NCBI GenBank assembly: GCA_024220505.1
Contig: JAKZZE010000011.1
Coordinates: 1,364,001 to 1,428,000, forward strand
Source: Rhizopus arrhizus
Taxonomy: Eukaryota > Mucoromycota > Mucoromycetes > Mucorales > Rhizopodaceae
DNA length: 64,000 nucleotides
Direction of reading: 5' to 3'
In this document: positions 22,947 through 33,454 of the stretch, piece after piece
Position numbering within the stretch: position 1 is the first letter of the stretch
Layout: each line of letters starts with the position of its first letter
The notes under the pieces: generated by a model
What the model was told of the DNA's origin: nothing
Seen by the model: the letters and a program-made list of their open reading frames with translations, nothing else
Database searches by the model: none
Translations under genes and position numbers: made by a program

Positions 22947-24022
22947 ATGACCTCTCAAATCATTCAATTCCCCAGTACTGCCACTCGTGGTGTATTCAAG
23001 CAAACCACGATCGAAACACCCACACTTGCCAACAATGAAGTGCTGATCAAGATCCTCGCTAGTGGTGTCTGTCACACAGACTGTGGCTTCATGGGCCAAG
23101 AGGGTCTTGTCCTTGGTCATGAAGCCGTGGGCCGTGTTGTTCAGATCGGATCAGATGTCAAAAAGATTCAAGTGGGTGATGTGGTTGGTAGTTCCTATTT
23201 GAAGGAATCCTGTTTGAGCTGTCCCTCTTGTAATTCGGGTGTAGATACCAATTGTGATAGTAGAAAGATGTTTCCTGAAGGAAACTCAAATGGATTCGCC
23301 TCTCATCAAATCGCTGACAGTCGGTAAAGTTCTCTTTCTTTTTTTTTTTAAAGCAAATAGGATATATATACTTACTGTCATATAGCTTTGTCTACAAGAT
23401 TCCTGATCATTTGGAACCCAAGCATGCTGGTCCCTTGATGTGTGCTGGTATTACTGTCTTTAATGCTCTGTATACCTCTGGTATCCGACCCACAGATCGT
23501 GTTGCCGTTGTCGGTATCGGTGGATTAGGTCACTTGGCTCTTCAATTTGCTCGTGCATGGGGTTGTCATGTCACTGCCATCTCTGGTTCTCCTGATAAGA
23601 AAGAAGAAGCACTTGGCTTTGGTGCACACGACTTTTTAAACTCGAGAGAGTTCACTGCTGACTCTATTGAAAAGCTCTCTAAATACGACCTCATCTTGGA
23701 CACTGTCTCTGCCAATCTGGATTGGGATCTCTACATGTCCCTTTTGAAGCGTAACGGTCAATTCATCTTGCTCGGTCTTCCCGATAGCTCTGTCGAGTTC
23801 AAGAATCCTCTCGAGATCCTTGGTGGTCAAAAGTCATTCAAAGGCTCTATTGTGGGTGGAAGATATGCGATCGAGCTCATGCTTGAATTCGCTGGACGTC
23901 ATAATATCAAGCCACAGATTGAAGAATACGATTTTAATTTGGATGGGTTACATAAGGCTATCGAGCGTTGTGATGCCAGCAAGACGCGTTATAGAGCTGT
24001 TTTAATTGCCAAGGAAGAGTAA
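22947..24022 (+). CDS. Zinc-dependent alcohol dehydrogenase, right copy
   Basis: Same 337-aa protein as the left copy, from exons 22947-23323 and 23386-24022 with a 62-nt intron of identical length. All zinc ligands (Cys42, His58, Cys145; Cys89/92/95/103) and the GIGGLG nucleotide-binding motif are intact. One synonymous difference was seen (GAATTC here, GAATTT on the coding strand of the left copy). At least 530 bp of upstream DNA is also shared, so both copies should respond alike unless position matters. Read-through of this copy past its stop runs antisense into the duplicated coiled-coil tail at 24200-24306. Confidence 0.95.
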
Positions 24023-24199
24023 ATCTTTGTAATTGTAAATATATATATATTTTCTTTTAATCATGTACAGAAGAAACAAATAAACTTCAAGTATAATTCA
24101 TTTTTTCAAAATCCCTTTGATTTCTCATCACTACATCCCATTCATCCCAATGGTTAAAAAAAAATAGATTAAAAGCTTTTCTATGTCACACAGCAAAGT

Positions 24200-24306
24200 T
24201 TATTCTGTTTGTATTTCAGATATTTTAAATTTTGTTTCAGACAATTGATTCAATAGATCACTAATGATCTCATCCTTCTTTTTAATATTCAACATAAATT
24301 CAATTC
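24200..24306 (-). pseudogene. Truncated copy of coiled-coil gene 3' end
   Basis: 107 bp identical in reverse complement to 17947-18053, the last 35 codons plus stop of the coiled-coil gene. It has no upstream exons or promoter. It marks the breakpoint of the duplication and shows that the outer part of this arm derives from the left locus. Confidence 0.9.
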
Positions 24307-24440
24307 ATGGTTCTTTCGCCTAATTTTTCTAAGCAACCTGATAAAGGTAGACCTTCTATTAGCTCCGTTCGATCGACTATCAGCAATCCTACTACTCCAC
24401 GATACGTTTAACCTTATGTGATACACCTTTCCTACATCCA

Positions 24441-24845
24441 CTTAAAATACTTGCGTATGCGGATGACTTGCTTGTTTTCTTGAGCAATGCCCACTGTCTT
24501 GCTGCAGTCCAATCCTTGATCCTATGCTACAATCAGGCATCCAACGCAAAAATGAACTACAATAAAGCCATTACTTTTTCGGCTCCGGATGTTCCGCATC
24601 TTCATTGGTTGCCTATCTTAGCTTTTCATGGAATTGCTGAGTGGCATGGTTGACGTTCTGATGAACCACTTACCTATCTAGGCTATCCTCTAATCCATTT
24701 GACCACGCACCAACCTTTTTTTTTCAGTCGCATTTGATTGCTAAGATTAAACGGACATGTGATCTACACAAACAAAGGAATTTATCTATTCGTGGTCGAG
24801 CAACCGTTTTAGATACATTGATACCATTGACTTTCTGGCATGTCA
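24441..24845 (+). pseudogene. LINE (non-LTR) reverse transcriptase fragment
   Basis: The frame opens at LKILAYADDLLVFL, the RT palm motif (YADD). It continues with NAKMNYNKAITFSAP, a stop, then YLGYPL and, after a shift, LSIRGRATVLDTLIPLTFWHV. These are consecutive landmarks of non-LTR retrotransposon RTs (motif C, the NxxKs/KT region, LG, and the thumb 'L..RGR..v.n'). At least one in-frame stop and one frameshift are present, and the upstream RT, endonuclease and downstream RNase H parts are missing. It is a dead fragment adjacent to the palindrome breakpoint. Confidence 0.8.
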
Positions 24846-25127
24846 TGCACGTCACCTGGATCAGTCAAGCTAGCCATACAAAATAATAATAGAAATAGAA
24901 ACAAACTCGGTGTTGATATAAACATTCATTTCACTGAAAGATACAAAATAAAAGAAATAAATCAATCGAGGAATGCTTTTCGATACAATTTTACAAGGCA
25001 ATCCGATACCAATTATTATAGAGACAGTTGTAACCAACGCCAAAAGATGTAAAATAAAAGAAAATAAAGTAGATAATATATTGGCTTTAAAGATGTTTTT
25101 ATTTATTTAAAATAAACCTATACGCAC

Positions 25128-25688
25128 CTAATAATTGTTGTTCAAAATATCATCAACCTTCTTGACCTTAGCATAAACGAATTGAATACCGGCAAGGAAG
25201 GCTTCCTTGATTTGCTTGGCCTTGATGATCTTACCATCGTACGGTTGATCGAATGCGTTGACGGCTTCATCGACAACAATACACTTGAAACCTCTATGAG
25301 TGCCAGAGTAAACAGTCGAGTTGACACAGTTATGGATCATCATGCCCACAACAATAAGGGTATCAATGCCCTTGCTTTTGAGGTACTCCTTCAAACCAGT
25401 GCCTACGAAGCCGCTCACCTCGTGCTTGATAAAGATCTTTTCATTCGCTAATGGCTTGACGCTCTCATGGATCTCTACACCGGATGTTCCCGGTTCAAAG
25501 AAATTTAGCTTCTTGCGTTGCTCTTCTGTAGCATGATGGACAACATGAACAATCTCCTTGTTTTCCCTTCTAAACTTTTCCATCAGCTGAGCAATGGCTT
25601 GAGCGGTTTCTACTGGACTGTCAGTAGGAAATCTTCCACCAGGAAAGTAATCGTTTTGAACGTCGACGATAATAAGAGCTTCCTTCAT
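25128..25688 (-). CDS. Isochorismatase-fold cysteine hydrolase (nicotinamidase-like)
   Basis: Single-exon 186-aa protein of the isochorismatase/nicotinamidase superfamily, presumably cytosolic. The triad is visible: Asp9 in VDVQNDYFPGG, Lys88 in FIKHEVSGF, and nucleophile Cys121 in GMMIHNCVNST. The length is close to the usual 180-220 aa. True nicotinamidases carry a metal-binding D-x-H set after the first motif. Here residues 50-55 (VVHHAT) are suggestive, but the H-x-D spacing is not clearly conserved, so the substrate (nicotinamide, ureidoacrylate or another amide or vinyl ether) is open. The start was chosen at MKEALII because a T-rich and A-rich leader without other ATGs precedes it. Confidence 0.88.
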   Translation of the reverse strand: MKEALIIVDVQNDYFPGGRFPTDSPVETAQAIAQLMEKFRRENKEIVHVVHHATEEQRKKLNFFEPGTSGVEIHESVKPLANEKIFIKHEVSGFVGTGLKEYLKSKGIDTLIVVGMMIHNCVNSTVYSGTHRGFKCIVVDEAVNAFDQPYDGKIIKAKQIKEAFLAGIQFVYAKVKKVDDILNNNY

Positions 25689-27456
25689 TTTATTTATTGT
25701 TTTTTTTTAAAATAAAAAAAAAAAAAAAAAAAACTTCATGCGCTCTGATAAAGAGGGTTTAAAAAACCCTTGCTTTATTGTCACTCAATTCCAGGCAGGT
25801 TTGTTGCTGCGATTTATGTAAAATACCATATTTTTTATGTAAGATCTGTACATTTAAAAAAAGTCTCGAAGTCGAGGTTTATTAAGTAGTCTAAATGGAT
25901 AGGAGACTTCAAGTAGAAAGAAAGAATAAAGTAGATAGTTATTCTAGATAAAAAATTAATATTTATGCATATAAAAATGTTAGGATATTTATAGATTTTC
26001 TATATAATAGCCTCAGTAGTTGCGTATTAGTCAAGCAGTACTTATTCCATTTAATATGAAGTGGTTGCCGTAGCAACGACTCGACCTGAATCTGTATTGG
26101 AGAATGAATTGAGGTTCGCAATACGTTTCACATAGAGTAGCCACATCTTCAAGCGGTGGGTTTTGATATTACATTAGGCGGCTTTTTTCAGTCAAAGGGC
26201 GGTTTCTATTTTCAAGAACGGCACAAATGAACAGTAGATAGACGAAATACATAGTTAACATGTTTCTTTATAGATAGTTTAATTGACTCAATTTACAACT
26301 ACTTGCCAAATTATTAAGAATCAATAAAAAAACTAATACGTAATGGCTATGAAATAATAGAATATGTAGGCAAGTCTCCTCTTCAACGATGACTTAGATA
26401 CTAGAACCAGGATTCTTCAAACTATGATTAATGATTTACGTGAATACTCATTTAGAAGCAGAGTTCATGTATCCGCATCTTATTATGCATGTTCTCCTTT
26501 TACTGAAAGAGATTTAAAAAACAATGATGATATACTTCATAGACCAGATAAAATAATAGAGAGCACACAAAGTAAAATAAAAACAGAGAAAAAAAATATG
26601 CAAATTCCAAAAGACCGCTACTAACATTTTATTTGATTAACCACAGACATACCCAAGTATTTGAAATCAGTAATCATGATGTATGTTTGATATCAATCGA
26701 CTTTGCCGAGTTAACAACAAGAACACATGATATAAAACAATTGATGAGAATAACCCCACCATCAAAAGAATTGTCATAGAAACATTTGTTGTTGCTAAAG
26801 AACTCTTTTTGATTCTGATGGTTTAACATAAAATGCTGAGTTACTTGAAAAGTTTAATAGTAGAAAAAAAAAAACCCCTCCCATTACAAAAGATCAAGAT
26901 AACATAAATGGTGTGTAGATCTCTTTTTTAATTATATATGCTAACTTTTAAATAAAATCATACTTTAAAAATTAGCATGATCTATGGTTGATTAACCAAC
27001 AAATTGAAGGTGTTGGCTGTAACAGATTTCAACAGCGCTGTTGAACAACACTTTTATAACCAATAGCCACTTGAAATATAAAATGAATGATTTCAATAAA
27101 AACTCACTCTACTTGCAAGATTTAGTATATAGTCATCGTCTATCATCAAAAGACAGTGATATGAAAAGAAAAAGAAAAATTATGCGTGTCTCCGTATCTG
27201 GCTAAGTTTGAGTAATCAAAAATCATTGATATTCCACACATCCTCATACGATCGTCTTACATGTACGGACGAGCCGTAGGGATCTAAAGTGGGATCTGGG
27301 ATATTTAGCATATAGGTGAAGGTTTGATATCATGTCTGATCACATAAAAGTAAATTCTAATCATTCATTATAAAATACACAGAAACATTGACTTTTTGTA
27401 TGGATATGTGTGTGTGTGTGTGTGATTGAATTTATTTTGTCGAGTAAAAAGAGAAT
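25689..27456. other. Gene-poor AT-rich region, probable transposon debris
   Basis: 1.8 kb with scattered short ORFs, including a 66-codon plus-strand ORF at 26424-26624 with no recognised domain. I could not find LTR or TIR pairs. A (TG)n tract at 27407-27424 lies 30 bp beyond the uL14 stop. Confidence 0.4.
27407..27424. repeat. (TG)n microsatellite
   Basis: Nine TG dinucleotides in the 3' flank of the uL14 gene. Confidence 0.9.
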
Positions 27457-28255
27457 TTAAACAACAGTACCAGAGGCAGAGGCAATACGAGGCCACAAAT
27501 CAGCACATTCCTTGGCAACGGGACCAGTGATGGCAGAACCCTTCATTTCACCCTTGGGGTTAACAATGACACCAGCGTTATCTTCAAAGTAGAGGAAAAC
27601 ACCGTCTCTACGACGCCAGGCCTTGCGTTGACGGACAACAACGGCGGCCAAGACCTTCTTTCTTAATTCAGGCTTACCCTTCTTGACGGTAGCAACAACC
27701 ATGTCACCACAACCAGCAGCAGGAAGTCTGTTCAAACGACCCTTGATGTTACGGACAGCGATCACGTACAAGTTCTTGGCACCAGAGTTATCGGCACAGT
27801 TCATGACAGCACCTACAGGGAGACCAAGGGTCATACGGTACTTTGTTCCGGAAACACTAACTGTGATCATATTAGTTGAATTATTTCACTGTCTCTGTTT
27901 ATTTCTCATAGTCCATCAACAATGATTGAATGTAAAAGTGAAGAGTGATGATTCATACTGTCGTGATGCATTACTCATTTTTCTAATTCTGTAGAGTATC
28001 CTTTCCCCCTTTTTTTCCCCTCCATCCTTTATTGTCTTTTTTTTTTTCTCATTTCTTTTTGTATGTGTTTGTTGTTTGTGTCTGTTGGATGGATGGATGG
28101 ATGGATGGATGGATAGAGATGATGTAGGGTCATTTGATGTGATATTCAACTTGTTCAATCATCCAGTCTTTTATCACGGATCCATCGCTCTCTTCACTTT
28201 TTCTCCAAAGATTGATGATGTCTATAAAATGTTGGGTTGTCTTACCTTTAGGCAT
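27457..28255 (-). CDS. RPL23: 60S ribosomal protein uL14 (L23)
   Basis: Component of the large cytosolic ribosomal subunit at the subunit interface. Exon 1 is only 10 nt (28246-28255, ATGCCTAAAG). A 385-nt intron follows, then exon 2 (27457-27860). The product is 137 aa, close to the 139-140 aa of other eukaryotes. The core is unmistakable: [41 protein letters not shown] and [20 protein letters not shown]. The intron acceptor sits just after an ACTAAT branch-like site; an internal ATG at 27868-27870 is within the intron and is not the start. A tiny first exon plus a long first intron is common in fungal ribosomal protein genes and often carries regulatory signals. Confidence 0.97.
28087..28114. 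repeat. (GGAT)7 tetranucleotide repeat
   Basis: Seven perfect GGAT units inside the uL14 intron. Confidence 0.9.
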
Positions 28256-29531
28256 TGCTCAGTGATGGATTGAGAGAGGAAGGGGAAACTGGAAACTTGG
28301 TCTTTCCCCTTCATGCTTTTCTCCACACATTTCCCTTTTGAACGAAATGAAACGCCGACACTTCGACCAAGATAAAGGTCCGGTAGAAATTTCTATTTTT
28401 GGCAAGTAGACAGAAATGAATGGTAATGCAGCAAGAAGGGTGACATTGTGACATAAATATTGGAAAAGAGGATAGATCACCACATAAAGAATAGATTTGT
28501 TAAATCAATCAAACTTTTCTCCTTTTTGAAAAGAGATGATCTTTTGTAAAACAATGAATCCGTGCTAAAATTGAATTGGAAGATTGAATTGTTTTAAATG
28601 ATTCCAATTGCTACAAGACGGTTGAGTTTATATGTAATTCACAGTAACACGGATAGATTGCTTTTTATTGAATTCAGGATTAGAAAGCTTGAATGGTTAC
28701 TATTGAATTTATGATTTCAAATGAGAGTTTATAAAGTCAGCTATACACATCAATAAATGTATGATTTGCTTGCTTTCCTTTGAAACTGATGTCAGACTGG
28801 AATGGATCCTTTTCAATCTCCACATAACTTCTCCCTCTCTTTTTACTTTTTTGAGGCTTGGAATATATGGGTGGGCTGCAGTAAAATGACGTTATGATCG
28901 AGAACATGATGCGGTGATACGAAAGACTTGATATTAAATTAATTAAACTCACCGCAATTTCTGTTGGTGTAAGAACTTGTAAAGGTCAAGAAAAAAAGAA
29001 GAGGGCGAGAGAGCGATTGTGATAGCTCAGTGGAGACAAAAGAAAGAAACGCGTCCTTTTCTTCTGCACAAGTTGTACAAATATTATATTTAATAAAATA
29101 AACTGCATCAGCCAAATTATGGGAAAAAATAATAATATTTGATTTCATGTATGAGGAATTATTGATTAATTAAAACCTTTTTTTCATTTATAGCAATCGT
29201 CTTCCTCTCTCACCCCTTGTATTTATTAAAAAAGAGTCTATTTTTTTTTTTTTAATTGTGGCTCAAAAAAAAAAGGATCTACGCTTAATTAAAAAAAAGT
29301 TAGAAAAGGCTGAAACGCCAAGAGGTTTATAATAAAAAAATAGCAATTCATCTTTTTTAATAAAATAGTTTGATACTAAAAGAGAGAGAGATAATCTCTA
29401 TGGAAAAAAGGGATCGACGCCCTCACTCACTGACTGGGTGTGTAACGGAGCCCAGACCTAAACCTGTCTCACAAACTATTTAAAACAAGATTGTCACCCC
29501 TTCTTTTTCTTTCTTTCACTCTTTTTAAACA
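28256..29531. other. Intergenic, divergent promoters of uL14 and SWIRM genes
   Basis: 1.28 kb of AT-rich DNA with poly-T and poly-A tracts near 29241-29270. Short ORFs have no supporting features. No RNA gene was recognised. Confidence 0.5.
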
Positions 29532-30131
29532 ATGATACCCATTTCTCCTCCCGTCACACCCAAAACAAGATATGATCCACTGGATGCAGACATTGAACCT
29601 ATCCTGTTGGATCGTGTCAGACACCGCAGAAAATCAAGACCTCATCGGTCACTTCCAGTCACCACACCACGCCCATTCACTCTCAATGTCTATTCAAAGA
29701 GAAAACAAGACACGATCGATTCCAAAACGAGCTCAATTCATCCCACACTTGCATCTCACTGGGCGCCGGATCTGGATGCATTCGAACGATACCCGTCTGT
29801 CCGTGCGATCTGGAAAGGTAAGCCAATTCCCCTTTTTTTTTCTTTCTCCCTCTCATCCAATGACTTAGGCACACCATTAGACATACGTCATCTTCCTTCC
29901 TTTGATTTACTCCATCCGGGTGAAGTCCACATCGCATCCACCTTGCGCTTACCACCCGAACAATACCTCAGATGCAAACACTCACTTTTGGTCCATGCCC
30001 AACAGTTTAATCAATCCAACTTGCCATTTCGAAAATCAGACGCTCAAAAATGTGTACGCATCGATGTCAACAAGACAAGTGCCCTTTGGACTGTGTTTTA
30101 TCAATTAGGTTGGTTTAAACCACGATCTTAG
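29532..30131 (+). CDS. SWIRM-domain protein (Fun19/Laf1-like)
   Basis: 182 aa from two exons (29532-29817 and 29869-30131) with a 51-nt intron. The first 90 residues are basic and proline-rich (begins MIPISPPVTPKTRYDP; RHRRKSRPHRS). The C-terminal 85 residues form a SWIRM domain: PLDIRHLPSFDLLHPGEVH, STLRLPPEQYLRCK, LPFRKSDAQKCVRIDVNK and LWTVFYQLGWF. Splicing rebuilds the start of the domain (WKGTPLDI). SWIRM domains occur in chromatin complexes, and stand-alone fungal versions such as Fun19 and Laf1 associate with histone deacetylase or acetyltransferase complexes. The gene converges on SPT20, a SAGA subunit, with 56 bp between the stops. Confidence 0.92.
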   Translation: MIPISPPVTPKTRYDPLDADIEPILLDRVRHRRKSRPHRSLPVTTPRPFTLNVYSKRKQDTIDSKTSSIHPTLASHWAPDLDAFERYPSVRAIWKGKPIPLFFSFSLSSNDLGTPLDIRHLPSFDLLHPGEVHIASTLRLPPEQYLRCKHSLLVHAQQFNQSNLPFRKSDAQKCVRIDVNKTSALWTVFYQLGWFKPRS

Positions 30132-30187
30132 TCTATCTGTATATTTGTATCATATGTGAATAATAATAATAAAAAAAAAAACACGCT

Positions 30188-33100
30188 TTATGGATTATTT
30201 CCGTTATTATTTTGTTGCTGCTGCTGTTGAAAATGCAGTAGGCTGTTTCTTTGCTGAGCCGCACTCGCTGCAGCCGCGGCTTGTTGTTTTTGATATTGTA
30301 GACTCATCTGAAACTGTTGCAAACTCGCTGCCGTCATTCGATTACCATTCCTCAACACGTTTTGCTGTTGCTGTTGTTGTTGCTGTTGCTGCTGCTGCTG
30401 CTGTTGTTGCTGTTGATTACGTAAAAGGGCCAGTGGTATCTGGGCTCCTTGTCGACCTCGTAATTGCTGTAGATTCTGTTGAGCTATCAGATGCTGCAAA
30501 ATCTGGGTCTGTTGAGGGTTCGGTGGCATCTTTTGCTGCTGTTGTGTGGGTGAATTGGACATGGTGCGTTGCTGCTGCTGCAAGAGTTGATGTTCATGCA
30601 AAATTTGCTGCTGACTTAATTGGATACGACGGAATTGTGTTTGCAACTCTTCTTGTGTTATCTTGCCTTGGGCGGCAAATTGGGCTATCTGGTTCCGTTG
30701 GACGATCAGCTGGGCCATTTGTTGCTGATGTTGAGGGTTCAATTGAGCAAGAATTTGTTGTAAGGTGACATCTATAGAGACATGAGTTAAAAAAAAAGAG
30801 AGAGAAAATGCGATTGTTTTCAACACATACTTGGTTGAGTAGGTGTAGCATTTTGCTGCATAGGTGTTGCTATTGGATTGGCCGTTGCGGTTGCAACAGT
30901 AGGTGTGCTCTAATAAGATAAAATTCAGTAAGATACGATAGCCTGCATAAATTACTAATTACCCTTTGCTGTAAAGGTGACTGCTGGCTCAATTGTGCCT
31001 GTTGCTGTGTTTGTGCTTGCACCTGTGCCTGCTGTTGTGCCTGTACTTGGGCTTGTAAGGCTGCTTTTTGAAAGACAGCCGCTTGCTGCTGCTGCTGCTG
31101 CTGTTGTTGTTGTTGTCTGGCAGAGTTACTAAGCTGTGCAACCAGCTGCTGTGCAGTAGCCATCGGTATCACACCCGTTTGAACCAATTGCTGTATACGT
31201 TGTAAAGATACTTGTAAATTGCCTGTACTCAATGCTTGTGCCAGCACAGATTGTTGAAGATGATTTAGGCTTAATTTATTGGCTGGTGCATTGGCATTAG
31301 GTAATCCCATATGAGCAGCTGAAGAAGGTGATTGAGATGCTCTGTTGGGTAAAGCCATTGAAGGCATGCCCAGCTGAGATTGCTGTTGAAAGGCCGCTAG
31401 ATGCTGAGCAGACATTGGAGTTTGTGCAGGAGTTTGTTGCTGATGAACAGGTAATGCAAGAGAAGGTTGTGGTGGTTGACGTGGTAATGAGGCGGTTGGC
31501 TGTAAAGGGGTTTGAATCTGAGACATGGTGGGTGTACTAAGATGTGATTGGGAAGGTGTAGAGTGGGCAGTGGACGGTTGTGGTGGCTGTGGTGGTTGTG
31601 CCAGAGCTTGTTGTTGTTGTTGCTGAGCAGCTTGTTGCTGCTGTTGCTGCGCAGCTTGTTGTTGTGCTTGTAACTGAGCTTGCGCTTGTGCGTGTACTTG
31701 ATTGATAACATGGTTGATTTGGGGTTGTGGTTGCTGAGGCTGCTGAGGAGCCTGAGGAGCCTGAGGAGGTGGAGGAGGTTGTGGCTGCGATGGTTGCTGT
31801 TGTTGTTGTGCTTGCTGTTGTTGTGCTTGCTGTTGTTGTGCTTGCTGCTGTTGTGCTTGCTGCTGTTGTGCAAAGATAGCACGTTGGTGTGGTGTCAGCA
31901 TGGCTATCTTGGCTTGAAGAGCACGGTTTTGTTGTGCCTGCAACTGCTGCAATTGAAGAGCAGTAGGCGGCGTCATGCGTGCAGTGGGTGAAGAAGGTAT
32001 CACGTTGGCTGTTGTATGGTCAGAAACCAATGTGTTGAATTGGCCATAGGTAGACTTGACTTGTGTGACATAGGTTTCCATAAGATGTTCAGGTCCCAAA
32101 TTAAATTTGATGTTACCACCATTCAAACTTGTGTCATAAGCAGTACCCCAACGAAAGACGCCATCGTAATGTCCATTTAAGAGATAAATATTAATAAGGG
32201 TATATACTTTTTGATCGCCTTCTGTTCGTTCAAATCGTAAAGTTCGAACACACTTCCTTCCGTCAGGTAACGTAATAGGTTCCAGCAGTGATTTGCGTCC
32301 TTTGCCCTTTTTGAGATCAATAGAAGGTAGTGGTTCTGCATTGGCTTTTTGTTTTTTGGCTCTCCAATCTTGAAGATAGGAAATTTTACTAAAGCTAGGC
32401 TCGAAAGGAAACGGCCTCTTTGCTCTCTATAAAAAAAATTAATCATTTACATTGACAAATCAATCGTGCTAATTGTACATTGTCTTTTAATGTCATGAGT
32501 CTCATATGTTCAGCTTGCTTTGCCAACTTTTGTTCACGTTCAACCGAATTCCACTTTAATTTCTTTTTCGTCTTTTTAGGTGTTGATGCGTATTCCATTG
32601 CATTATAAAATCGGGTGACTTGGATCGACGGATCCAAACAAAGTGGTTCCTCTGTCGCAATCTAAAGCAGCATGAGTTTGTGAGACAATGAGTCGATGAG
32701 AACTTACAAGAATCTGTGCTTCAACTTCTAAAGCAATCTCTTCAGTCCAAGGAAGTCCCCAATCCTCACTTAATAAGGCCACATCTGTCCAAATACTCTC
32801 CGCTGTAGGCTTCATGACAATTCGTTTAATTTCCGTGGCTTCCAATCGATGATCATGAATCTCGACAATAAGGCAACCTAGGATTGTGTTTAAGCATTGG
32901 TATTTTACCGAGCTGTCTCTATTTACCGCTATAGTATCGACATGATGCTTCGTTAAATACATCCATTAAATCGCCTGGCAATCGTTTTTCTTTAATACAC
33001 GCTAAAAAGTCCTACAAGACATATATCCTGTTAGTCTTTCGTCTCAGCCTCATCGGATCTTTACTTTAAATTGACTCTTGTATGAAAAGAAACCATCCTA

Positions 33101-33454
33101 CATAATAAAAGAATGTTAGCAATCAGATGTTGTTGCAAAGAATATCGCATATATAAACCTCATGCTCGAATTTAAAGTAAGTTGAATATAAATGTAAACA
33201 AAGTGAAGGTGGATCATGAGCATGTCTCTTTAATAATTCTATGTTGCATCGTCAGTCATTTTGCTGCTTTCTTTTTTTTAAGATTTACCTTCTTCTCTTG
33301 GTGAACATAGAGTTGACTAAATAAAAAGTGTTGGTGGATTTCATTGTACAACATGTCCTTTTACCTTTGCTTGCTTTACTGTGTTGGAAGCCTGCTGTGA
33401 ATGAAGTTCGGCTAATTGGGTTATTGAGCTTTGGTCTGCTACAATAGAAGCCAT
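30188..33454 (-). CDS. SPT20: SAGA subunit Spt20, glutamine-rich
   Basis: Nuclear coactivator subunit needed for integrity of the SAGA histone acetyltransferase complex. Ten exons are read from ATG 33452-33454 to the stop at 30188-30190. The N-terminal Spt20 domain is clear: HAHDPPSLCLHLYSTYFKFE, DGFFSYKSQFKDFLACI, YYSGCLIVEIHDHR, EDWGLPWTEEIALEVEAQIL and RAKRPFPFEPSF. The phase-0 intron before RAKRPF opens at GTACAA, an unusual donor, but without it the frame stops. The C-terminal 500 residues are Gln-rich, with runs of 7-18 Gln and AQQQQ repeats, then NNNGNNP. The CAG/CAA tract makes long but meaningless ORFs on the opposite strand (Leu- or Val/Ala-rich). The SWIRM gene lies convergent next to it. 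Confidence 0.93.

Larger units (their letters stand above)
22420..24306. repeat. Right arm of 1.9-kb inverted repeat (palindrome)
   Basis: Mirror of 17947-19833 with no indels. The outer end at 24306 falls inside a truncated copy of the coiled-coil gene and abuts LINE-derived sequence. Confidence 0.95.

Noticed and set aside
26424..26624. 66-codon ORF as a host gene
   Set aside because: No domain or splice logic; the surrounding DNA looks like degraded repeat sequence.
30190..31991. Long plus-strand ORFs opposite SPT20 (Val/Ala- and Leu/Arg-rich)
   Set aside because: They are antisense readings of CAG/CAA glutamine tracts. The minus strand gives a full, spliced Spt20 protein.
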